From an uncultured Bacteroidales bacterium (lineage in GTDB: Bacteria > Bacteroidota > Bacteroidia > Bacteroidales > Bacteroidaceae), in NCBI GenBank assembly GCA_902775375.1, contig CACYLU010000010.1, forward strand, positions 62,001 through 126,000: a stretch of DNA of 64,000 bases, read 5' to 3'. The notes under the pieces were generated by a model, which made no database searches, was not told where the DNA came from, and saw nothing but the letters and a program-made list of their open reading frames with translations. Made by a program: the position numbers and the translations under genes. Of this stretch, positions 9,767 to 16,375 are shown piece after piece; positions within the stretch are counted from its first letter, which is position 1, and each line of letters opens with the position of its first letter.

Positions 9767-11083
9767 ATGAATATGACTACTCGAATATTATTCATTGCGA
9801 TAATTATAATCATAAGTGGCTGTAGCAAGCAGCAAGATAACAAGGAAGCTGATCTATCGTCAATACAGCAGACCACTGTGATAAAATCTTCCTCATCACC
9901 AACTGGTTATGAGGTGAAATTCTGCTATCAGAATCCTGATGCAAAGCGCATGCGTATCAAAGGTGAATGGCTTTTCTCTTCTTTGGCCGATGGTACTATG
10001 CGTACCAGCACCAATGCCACTCCATATGAATGGCAAAATGGTTACACCCTATGGGGTACCAAAGATTGGCCTGTTTATGAAATGAGCAAGGACCAAACCA
10101 CAGGAATCTGGTCCATTACATTTCCATTACCCAGCGGGACCTATAAATATAAGTACTACATTGATGGCGACCAGACAGATGTAAACGATCTAACTGGAGC
10201 CATCGAAGCTTCAGATCCCGTCAATCCGCCCTATCACCGCGATGCCCCACTAAGTGATTTGAAAGGAGAGGATACTTATAGCAAAGTATATGTACCTTAC
10301 GATTCTTTCAAGCAGAATCTGAGCCGCGACTCAAGTATCGAAGCTCCTGCCAAGCCAGAAGATCGTGGTACTGTGTCATTCGTAGAAGTTCCTTCAAATG
10401 TTCTCGACATACCCGTACACATGGCTGTATACTTGCCAAAAGGCTATGACCCCAATCGGGCTGAAGCTTATCCCCTATTGTTCCTTCTTCATGGTGGTGG
10501 TGGCACAGAATCCAGTTGGCTCAATAATGGTGCAGCAAATATTCTTGACAATGTAATAGCGGAAGGAAAGATGGAACCTACTGTTGTTATCATGCCCAAC
10601 GGAAGTAATTTCTCGTGGAAACGCGATAATATCGTAAATTCTATTGAAAACGAGATACTTCCTTATGCAACAAATCATTATAACGTCTCTAAGGATGTCA
10701 ATCGTCGAGCCATGGCAGGTCTCTCAATGGGAGGAGCTACTGTAATGTATACCCTCATTAACCGGCCAGAATTGTTCAACTACTATACAGCTATGAGCGC
10801 ACCTTGGACCAAAGACATCACTCTTGATTTTTCCAATCCCATTTTGAAGCAAAAGAAAATCTTTGTTACTGCAGGTTTATATGACTTTGTCAAAGTTGAG
10901 GCTGTTCTTAATCCAGAATCACGACAAGCCAAAGGTGGCGAAGGGAGTTTTTATTCTTTTATATTCGGCATGAATGACGCAGGTGTTCCATTTAAGACTC
11001 AAGCAGAAGAACCTTTCGGGCACCAATGGGTATTCTGGCGTGAAGTTTTGGCACATATTTCTGAGAACTTCCTTTGGAAATAG
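9767..11083 (+). CDS. Esterase lipoprotein with N-terminal E-set/CBM48-like module (enterochelin esterase-like)
   Basis: 438 aa. Lipobox IIIISGC marks Cys19 as lipidated. Residues of about 45-165 form an Ig-like early-set module (ending in the GTYKYKYYIDGD and DPVNPPYHR segments) as in CE1-type xylan/feruloyl esterases. The alpha/beta-hydrolase domain runs from about residue 200 (HMAVYLPKGYD, LLFLLHGGGG) to the end. The nucleophile is Ser320 in GLSMGG and the base probably the His in EPFGHQW. It likely removes acyl groups (acetyl, feruloyl or similar) at the cell surface or in the periplasm. It is the last gene of the plus-strand set, and two hairpin terminators follow it. Confidence 0.85.
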   Translation: MNMTTRILFIAIIIIISGCSKQQDNKEADLSSIQQTTVIKSSSSPTGYEVKFCYQNPDAKRMRIKGEWLFSSLADGTMRTSTNATPYEWQNGYTLWGTKDWPVYEMSKDQTTGIWSITFPLPSGTYKYKYYIDGDQTDVNDLTGAIEASDPVNPPYHRDAPLSDLKGEDTYSKVYVPYDSFKQNLSRDSSIEAPAKPEDRGTVSFVEVPSNVLDIPVHMAVYLPKGYDPNRAEAYPLLFLLHGGGGTESSWLNNGAANILDNVIAEGKMEPTVVIMPNGSNFSWKRDNIVNSIENEILPYATNHYNVSKDVNRRAMAGLSMGGATVMYTLINRPELFNYYTAMSAPWTKDITLDFSNPILKQKKIFVTAGLYDFVKVEAVLNPESRQAKGGEGSFYSFIFGMNDAGVPFKTQAEEPFGHQWVFWREVLAHISENFLWK

Positions 11084-11113
11084 AGGACATATATTTATTA
11101 ATACTATAAGCGC

Positions 11114-11138
11114 CAAGAAGTTGCTCTTCTTGTATTTT
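11114..11138 (+). terminator. Hairpin terminator after the esterase gene (first of two)
   Basis: Seven-bp stem CAAGAAG/CTTCTTG with a 5-nt loop (11114-11132), followed by TATTTTT. Confidence 0.65.
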
Positions 11139-11162
11139 TCTAATAAAAATGATGAATTCTTT

Positions 11163-11194
11163 GAGGGTGTGATATCACACCCTCTATTTTTTCT
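11163..11194 (+). terminator. Perfect-palindrome terminator (second of two)
   Basis: Positions 11163-11184 are a perfect 22-bp palindrome (arms GAGGGTGTGAT / ATCACACCCTC), followed by TATTTTTTCT, a good intrinsic terminator for the plus-strand locus. Confidence 0.8.
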
Positions 11195-11220
11195 ACAAAA
11201 AATTTCCTATCTAAACACAT

Positions 11221-11550
11221 TTACACGTCAAGCAGCTTGACATACATCCTTTCAGTAATCCCTGTAGATGAGTACCCACATATCTTTAATACGACCTGTA
11301 TATCAATCCCCTCATTAAGCTGCAACGTAGCAGCAGTATGTATTGCCCAGTGAGAACTAACAGGCTTATCGTCTATTCCTGCTGCCTGAGCCACTACTTT
11401 CAGATATTCATTATACTTGACATTACTTATTATTGGGAGCTTGCCTCCATACTTGTCCAGTATCCCCAGGACAGGCTATAATAGTGGTATGGTAAAACCT
11501 GTCTTCTTCCTGTCACCTGCATATACTCTACGCTCTTTACTGTTACTATC
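11221..11550 (-). pseudogene. C-terminal remnant of a tyrosine recombinase (integrase)
   Basis: The minus-strand frame from 11550 to the stop at 11221 (110 codons) translates to a recombinase C terminus with one internal TAG at 11476-11478. Recognisable parts are VYAGDRKKTGF, the KPVSSHWAIHTAATLQL segment (normally SHxARHTFAT), the helix with NEGIDIQVVLKICGYSS (normally LGHSS) and ITERMYVKLLDV with the nucleophile Tyr. The second catalytic Arg (HxxR) is Ile and the LGH His is Tyr, so it is catalytically dead as well as truncated and interrupted. It is a relic of an integrated element at the edge of the SusCD locus. Confidence 0.8.
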
Positions 11551-11608
11551 TTTTTTTATTAAACAGTCTTAAGTCAGAATAGGGAAGACAGGTATAAGTC
11601 TGGAATAT

Positions 11609-11642
11609 AAAAATCCCCCGCAGGTTGGCGAGGGATTTCTTT
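11609..11642. terminator. Bidirectional hairpin terminator
   Basis: AAATCCC..GCG arm pairs with CGC..GGGATTT across positions 11611-11638, flanked by A-rich sequence on one side and T-rich sequence on the other. It sits 20 bp beyond the 3' end of the minus-strand carboxylesterase and can terminate that gene. Confidence 0.7.
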
Positions 11643-11662
11643 TTATCTTTGCTCTGCATCAA

Positions 11663-13297
11663 TCATTGCATAGCTGCCAAAGCCTCTCCATCAGGATTGT
11701 TACGAACTTCGCAAACATCGTTCAGGATCATGGTCGGCTTGTCAGTATCATTGAAAGCAGGCCATTCAGGTAATGCGCCACAATTAGGATTGCCGGTACG
11801 CATGAATGACAGTAATGCGTCAGACATCTTATTTGACAGGTCGCGAGGACGCTTGCCACCACCTGAGTGGGTCACCATACGGTCAGTGTTACGATACCAG
11901 AAGCAGATATCGATGCAGTGGAAAGCACGTGCACGACCACCAAACGTAGGAGGATTGAAGCCAAACCATGCCAGATAAACAGGAGCACCCTGCTTTGCCT
12001 TCAGGCTGACATTGTTGATAATACCCGTACGAGGACTTGTAGCCATACCGATGATGTCACCTGCATTAGCCTGTGGGAATGCCTTCTGATAAGCAGCTGC
12101 TACAGCGGCACCCTTACCAGGATAACGCTGGTCTAAGTACTTACCCAAGCCTTCAGCATCCAGGTTCTCCAGTTCTGGATTAGCCTGTGCAGGACTGAAC
12201 TCAGCCATAGTTGAGCAATAAATCATAGGCACTTGTGAAGAAGGAGCGTTCAGGTCATCAAAATAACCAGCAGCAGGAATGTGCTTGCCGTCAGCTACAG
12301 GCTGGAAGCCACCACGCATCATGCCACCACCCTGGTTCTGTGTCTTGTTGAACTCCTGAACAGCTGCGTTAGCCATTGCCAAGTATTCCTTCCAAGGCAT
12401 TTGCTGGAGCTGCTCTACAGTCTTCTTGCTATATTTCACGATAAACTTACCCAACTCACGGCTATAATTTTGTGACAGAGCGTTGTTTGAGTTACCACTC
12501 AGTGCCACAGCCTTGTGTACCAAACCCTTGGTCTCAGGCATAGCTACCAGTGTGCAGACCTTAGCGCCACCACCTGATTGGCCCATGATAGTCACGTTAT
12601 TAGGATCACCACCAAAATTCTCGATGTTCTTGTTCACCCACTTCAAAGCAGCAACCATATCCAGCGTACCAGCATTGCCAGAATCCTCATACTTAGCATT
12701 GACGCCAGAGAAATCACTGAAGCCGAAAGCATTCAGACGATGGTTGACAGATACGAATACGATGTCGCCATAGCGAGCCAGGTTCTCACCATGATAACCA
12801 TCCTGCTCAATGCCATTACCAGCAGCATAGCCGCCACCATGGAACCACACCATAACAGGACGCTTCTTACCATCATTCAGACCCTTTGTCCATACATTCA
12901 CAAACAAGCAATCCTCGCTCAGGTTGCTATAGTTCCAATGGTCACGCCACACACCAGGATTGTTGGCATAGTTAGGCTCATTCTGAGGAGCACAATAGCC
13001 ATACACCATAGCAGGAACAACACCCTCCCAAGGTTCCGGCTCCTGTGGAGGCATAAAGCGGTTGGCACCTTCTGTGCTGGCACCATAGCGCACCCCTAAG
13101 AAAGTATATACATCTCTTGACATGAAGCCCTGCACCTTACCGTATTGGGTCTGTGCAATAGCGATGTCGTCACCGATAAACACCTGCTGCTCATCAGCCT
13201 CGTTGGTAGCAGCATTGTTGTTCTGATTGCCTGTGCAAGCAGAAAGTCCCATCAGCAGGGCACTTGCACACAGCGTTAAGAAAGAAAGTTTTTTCAT
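11663..13297 (-). CDS. Type-B carboxylesterase lipoprotein (paralogue of the 6984-8651 product)
   Basis: 544 aa from the ATG at 13297, chosen because it opens a proper signal peptide (MKKLSFLTLCASALLMGLSAC) with lipobox LSAC. An upstream in-frame alternative adds 20 residues that spoil the signal. Family PF00135: HGGG oxyanion motif, nucleophile Ser in IMGQSGGGAKV, candidate Glu in STMAEFSP and His in RAFHCIDI. Sequence parallels the first carboxylesterase along its length (shared GDDIAIA, TQYGKVQG and NRFMPPQ blocks), but export differs: Sec lipoprotein here, Tat lipoprotein there. It is transcribed convergently to the SusCD genes, with the recombinase relic between them. Confidence 0.9.
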   Translation of the reverse strand: MKKLSFLTLCASALLMGLSACTGNQNNNAATNEADEQQVFIGDDIAIAQTQYGKVQGFMSRDVYTFLGVRYGASTEGANRFMPPQEPEPWEGVVPAMVYGYCAPQNEPNYANNPGVWRDHWNYSNLSEDCLFVNVWTKGLNDGKKRPVMVWFHGGGYAAGNGIEQDGYHGENLARYGDIVFVSVNHRLNAFGFSDFSGVNAKYEDSGNAGTLDMVAALKWVNKNIENFGGDPNNVTIMGQSGGGAKVCTLVAMPETKGLVHKAVALSGNSNNALSQNYSRELGKFIVKYSKKTVEQLQQMPWKEYLAMANAAVQEFNKTQNQGGGMMRGGFQPVADGKHIPAAGYFDDLNAPSSQVPMIYCSTMAEFSPAQANPELENLDAEGLGKYLDQRYPGKGAAVAAAYQKAFPQANAGDIIGMATSPRTGIINNVSLKAKQGAPVYLAWFGFNPPTFGGRARAFHCIDICFWYRNTDRMVTHSGGGKRPRDLSNKMSDALLSFMRTGNPNCGALPEWPAFNDTDKPTMILNDVCEVRNNPDGEALAAMQ

Positions 13298-13645
13298 ATT
13301 GCTATTAGTTTTAAAGATTGACTGCACAATAATAGCAATAATTTCATTTACAACCAAATGTTTTAGTGCAATTTCAACAATTATCTCAACATGAGGAACT
13401 ACGACCTATCCTTCACGAGGTTACTAACATCCGTGTCCTAGCGTAATTTTCACTATACTTATTATATGGTAAGACTGAAATGCTGGAGATAGGTGAAGGC
13501 AAAAAACTACTGCTTAATGCACAGAGTCCCTAGCAAGTCGATAAGCAAGGAAAGTTCATTTTTGCCCCCACTTTTGGAAGAAAACGGCAAATTTTTGCCC
13601 CGTTTTTTGGATAAACAGTCTTACAATACTAGTAAGAAAACCACT
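13298..13645. other. 348-bp intergenic region with a 21-bp direct repeat
   Basis: No gene recognised. It holds two direct copies of a 21-bp unit at 13558-13578 and 13591-13611 (both start ATTTTTGCCCC and end TTTTGGA, 18 of 21 matching). A 12-mer TAAACAGTCTTA at 13612-13623 is also found at 11560-11571, so the two copies flank carboxylesterase 2 as direct repeats. No perfect TAnnTTTG promoter was seen for the carboxylesterase gene. Confidence 0.5.
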
Positions 13646-14092
13646 TTATTTTTGATGTGCTAATTGTCTAAAGTTAAAGGTGTAGAAAATATCTCCAGCA
13701 GTAACAGTCAAATTCAGTAGTTGTTCCCAGGATTCCTTATTTGGTCCGAAGGAAATGATGAGTTTATTTCCCACAATCTCTACCGTAAACCAATCAGTCG
13801 TTACTTTATGCCGGTCATTAATTTCTATATCCTGAAATATTCGTTCTGGGAAAACTTGTGTTTCTCCCGACATCACAACTGCCAACCATGGCTTAGAATA
13901 ATTGCGGCAAGAAAAAACGATTGTTTCTCCACGATCCGATACTTCATAACTGTCACCGGATTTAACCACAGGGACTTCAGCCTTCCATACCATCGGATCC
14001 CAATCTCCATCGTCTTTGTCACAGGAGAAGAATGTAAAAATAGCTGCAAACATCACTAATATAGCAGCCCAGTGTTTCGTTGTTTTTTTCAT
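13646..14092 (-). CDS. Small BACON-like lipoprotein
   Basis: 148 aa. Signal peptide with lipobox TFFSC (Cys24). The remainder is predicted all-beta and its second half (VTTDWFTVEIVGNKLIISF, then LNLTVTAGDIFYTFNFRQ) resembles the BACON/Ig-like modules that Bacteroidota attach to surface glycan-handling proteins. As a stand-alone domain it could be a small surface glycan-binding or structural protein. The assignment rests on pattern resemblance only. It stands alone between the carboxylesterase and the VirE-type element. Confidence 0.5.
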   Translation of the reverse strand: MKKTTKHWAAILVMFAAIFTFFSCDKDDGDWDPMVWKAEVPVVKSGDSYEVSDRGETIVFSCRNYSKPWLAVVMSGETQVFPERIFQDIEINDRHKVTTDWFTVEIVGNKLIISFGPNKESWEQLLNLTVTAGDIFYTFNFRQLAHQK

Positions 14093-14367
14093 AGTTAAAA
14101 AAATTAATGATTTGCCAATATAAGCAGTGTAAAAGAGGCTTGCTGAGTTTTCGAGTTGCGAAAGTACTCATTTTATATGGAACAGCAAAACTTATTTGAA
14201 AGAAAAGCCCTCCCCAAAAAATTGAATCATTAAGACTGGTATCAGACCAAAGATTACCATTTTTTCGTCGAACACTTACACAAGTTCAACTGTCCTGTTT
14301 CTATATATATTCAGTTCCTTTGCAAATATCTTCATTTTTTCCCTGCGTTTTTCCCTGTCCTCTTCTT

Positions 14368-14414
14368 GTTTTCCCTGCGTCTCCTTCTTTAGTTCGGATA
14401 GCAACAGGGAAAAC
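14368..14414. repeat. Inverted repeat upstream of the VirE-type gene
   Basis: GTTTTCCCTG (14368-14377) and its reverse complement CAGGGAAAAC (14405-14414) form a 10-bp stem. Further TTCCCTG copies lie just before it (about 14338-14358). A related TTTTTCCCT/AGGGAAAAA hairpin occurs on the other side of the gene (16036-16059). Confidence 0.5.
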
Positions 14415-14438
14415 AGGAAAAACGGCTTTACGGTATAT

Positions 14439-14446
14439 TATATTTG
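14439..14446 (+). promoter_or_regulatory. Candidate -7 element for the VirE-type gene
   Basis: TATATTTG matches TAnnTTTG exactly. No TTTG is found at the usual -33 distance. It lies about 260 bp before the gene, so the 5' leader would include the left inverted repeat and hexamer array. Confidence 0.4.
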
Positions 14447-14542
14447 CACCCACAAACTCGCAGAGGCAAGAATGGTGGTGAAACTTGTGAGGTGAAAACG
14501 GCTAGAAGGCATACTGAATTCGGTTGGCAAACGACGAAATTG

Positions 14543-14567
14543 AAAAAAGGTCTTCACTCTTCACAGA
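14543..14567 (+). repeat. Left copy of 25-bp inverted repeat bracketing the VirE-type gene
   Basis: Starts AAAAAAGGTCTTCACTC and pairs with 15969-15993 as its reverse complement with 24 of 25 positions matching. It contains two CTTCAC hexamers 7 bp apart. Together with its partner it encloses 1.45 kb carrying a single gene. Confidence 0.8.
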
Positions 14568-14604
14568 TAGCACATAACATACAAACATACAGTTAGTTAA
14601 GTGC

Positions 14605-14650
14605 GTGAAGAGTTACTCAGGTCTTCACAAGTCTTCACAACCCTTCACAT
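14605..14650 (+). repeat. Left hexamer array (CTTCAC at 10-bp spacing)
   Basis: Contains one GTGAAG (14605-14610) followed by CTTCAC at 14623, 14633 and an exact third copy at 14643, i.e. three copies on the same face of the helix. It mirrors the array after the gene (15887-15931). Iteron-like or protein-binding sites are the natural reading. Confidence 0.7.
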
Positions 14651-14708
14651 CCGAGAAAGATTTACAACACGATATTATATTTATTAACCTTTTAATTTTT
14701 AATTACTT

Positions 14709-15890
14709 ATGAATGAAAAATCATTACAGGAAGTAATCTATGAAATAGAAAACTTCCTTGACGAAAACTACAGTTTTCGCAGAAACCTGCTTAGCGGCAA
14801 AACTGAAGTACAGGAGATTGGCGAGGGCAAAGAGCCTTCAGAATGGTGCATCCTGACAGAAGAAATGTTCAACAGCATCTTGCTCAAGATGATGAAAGAG
14901 GATGTGGGAGGTAAATCACCAAAACAACACACCTTGGAGATTATCAATTCTGAGGCTACTGTTGCGTATGACCCTATCAAAGAGTATTTGGGGCATTTGC
15001 CTCAATGGGACGGGCGAAATCATGTGGCTGAGTTGTTTAACCGCATCCCAGGATTGACTTCTGAACAACTGTCCTGGTGCTGCACTTGGCTTCGCTCTGC
15101 AGTGGCTCATTGGATGGGCATTGATATGCTTCATGGCAATGAGGCTGTGCCTGTATTAATAGGTGCACAGGGATGTGGCAAAACAACATTCGCCACTCGC
15201 CTACTGCCTGTTGTGCTTCGTGCTTACTTCTTAGACCACATCAACTTCGGCAACAAGTTTGATACGGATATGGCGCTGACGCATAACCTGTTGGTGAATA
15301 TCGACGAGTTTGCCAATATGGGCCCCAGTCAGCAAGGCAAGCTCAAGCAGACGCTTTCGAAAGTGAAAGTGAATGGGCGACCCATCTTTGGCAGAAGTCA
15401 GGATGATCGACGCAGATATGCCTCGTTTCTGGCAACTACCAACGATGAGCATCCGCTTTGCGACACCACAGGAAGTAGAAGATACATCTGCCTCCAGATT
15501 CCGAAGGGCAAGCTGATTGATAACACTGAAGCCATCAACTACGAGCAGCTTTACGCACAACTGCTCTATGAAATCAATGAGAAGCAAACACCTTATTGGT
15601 TCACCAATGATGAAGTGATTCGCATTCAGCAAGCCAACCTGCCTTTCTTCAAACAGGACGACTTGGAGGACATGATCAAAGGTTGCTTCAGAATACCGAA
15701 TGATGAGGAAGAAGGCAAATGGATGCTCTGCAAGCAGGTATATGAAAAATTGCAAGAAAGATATCCCTATTTTGTAGGCGACCAATCTATTAAAATCAAG
15801 ATTGGCAATACGTTGAAGTTTATGGGATGTTCTTCGCAGCATACTCGACAAGGGCAAATGTACCAGCTGATACCCAAAGAAGCAGCGTGA
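14709..15890 (+). CDS. VirE/VapE-type P-loop ATPase (phage/plasmid primase-helicase-like)
   Basis: 393 aa. PF05272-type domain: a linker with DPIKEYLGHLPQWDGRNHV, Walker A GAQGCGKT at residues 152-159, Walker B LLVNIDEF, an Arg-rich stretch (GRSQDDRRRYASFLATTND) holding the sensor and arginine-finger candidates, and a C-terminal ~75-residue domain of the DUF3874 kind ending in LIPKEA. The family resembles superfamily-3-like replication ATPases of phages, plasmids and integrative elements. Many Bacteroidota relatives have a larger N-terminal primase-like domain; this one has only about 100 residues before the ATPase core, so it may be a reduced form. It is enclosed by inverted repeats and iteron-like arrays. 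Its stop codon lies inside the first downstream GTGAAG copy. Confidence 0.85.
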   Translation: MNEKSLQEVIYEIENFLDENYSFRRNLLSGKTEVQEIGEGKEPSEWCILTEEMFNSILLKMMKEDVGGKSPKQHTLEIINSEATVAYDPIKEYLGHLPQWDGRNHVAELFNRIPGLTSEQLSWCCTWLRSAVAHWMGIDMLHGNEAVPVLIGAQGCGKTTFATRLLPVVLRAYFLDHINFGNKFDTDMALTHNLLVNIDEFANMGPSQQGKLKQTLSKVKVNGRPIFGRSQDDRRRYASFLATTNDEHPLCDTTGSRRYICLQIPKGKLIDNTEAINYEQLYAQLLYEINEKQTPYWFTNDEVIRIQQANLPFFKQDDLEDMIKGCFRIPNDEEEGKWMLCKQVYEKLQERYPYFVGDQSIKIKIGNTLKFMGCSSQHTRQGQMYQLIPKEAA

Positions 15891-15931
15891 AGAGGCGTGA
15901 AGAGTTGTGAAGAGGCAGATTGCCTCTTCAC
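15887..15931 (-). repeat. Right hexamer array (GTGAAG at 10-bp spacing) with hairpin
   Basis: GTGAAG at 15887, 15897 and 15907, the first overlapping the stop codon of the ATPase gene. The third copy starts an 11-bp perfect stem (15907-15917 with 15921-15931), which could also act as a terminator-like hairpin. Orientation is opposite to the left array. Confidence 0.75.
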
Positions 15932-15968
15932 AGGCTTAGCAGATTGACTATCAATAATATAAACACAC

Positions 15969-15993
15969 TCTGTGAAGAGTGAAGACTTTTTTT
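15969..15993 (-). repeat. Right copy of 25-bp inverted repeat bracketing the VirE-type gene
   Basis: Starts TCTGTGAAGAGTGAAGAC and ends in seven T. Reverse complement of 14543-14567 with one mismatch. Contains two GTGAAG hexamers 7 bp apart, as in the left copy. Confidence 0.8.
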
Positions 15994-16035
15994 GAGAGTA
16001 TGTGAAATGCGATTTTGCTGCTCCGTTACCAAAAT

Positions 16036-16059
16036 ATTTTTCCCTCACGAGGGAAAAAT
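16036..16059. repeat. TTTTTCCCT/AGGGAAAAA hairpin
   Basis: ATTTTTCCCT (16036-16045) and AGGGAAAAAT (16050-16059) are perfect reverse complements around a 4-nt loop. A GAGGGAATAA half-copy follows at about 16071. Confidence 0.6.
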
Positions 16060-16171
16060 AAAAACCTAACGAGGGAATAAACCATTGTTCGCTTCTGGCT
16101 AACTACTCATGATCTACGGACTGACGGGCAGCCTGCTACGGGCTCACTCGAAAATTCTCATGAAAATTTTG

Positions 16172-16309
16172 GGGTTTGCTTCCTTCAAAGCTATGGTTTG
16201 CTACTATCAAACCTAATGTTTGCTCCCTCCAAACCATAGGTTTAGTCGGAGTAAACCCATGGTTTACTACCGCTAAACCTACCGTTAGCTACCGCTAAGC
16301 AAACCATCA
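16172..16309. repeat. Tandem array of about six hairpin-forming ~22-bp units
   Basis: Successive units begin with GGTTT and end with AAACC (for example TGGTTTGCTACTATCAAACC at about 16194-16213), so each unit can fold on itself and also pair with neighbours. Units are degenerate (GGTTT/GTTAG, AAACC/AAGCAAACC). There are no unique spacers of constant length, so it is not CRISPR. It lies immediately upstream of the promoter of the 462-aa gene. Function unknown; REP-like sequence or binding-site array are options. Confidence 0.65.
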
Positions 16310-16325
16310 ACTGATGCTGGGCAGA

Positions 16326-16357
16326 TTTGGCAGTGTAGTAGAAAATGCTTATCTTTA
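16326..16357 (+). promoter_or_regulatory. Bacteroidota-type promoter for the 462-aa gene
   Basis: TTTG at 16326-16329, a 20-bp spacer, then TATCTTTA at 16350-16357 (seven of eight matches to TAnnTTTG). The start codon is 19 bp further on. Confidence 0.65.
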
Positions 16358-16375
16358 CAACAAAATAAAGAATGC

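Noticed and set aside
11625-13099. Plus-strand open frames across the second carboxylesterase
   Set aside because: They are antisense shadows of a well-supported gene with catalytic motifs and a lipobox.
13393-13443. Short frame with RNYDLSFT, similar to a strand near the end of SusC proteins
   Set aside because: Only about eight residues match and the frame stops at once; too short to call a SusC relic.
16172-16309. Repeat array as a possible CRISPR
   Set aside because: Units are degenerate and adjacent, without constant repeats and unique spacers, and no cas genes are near.
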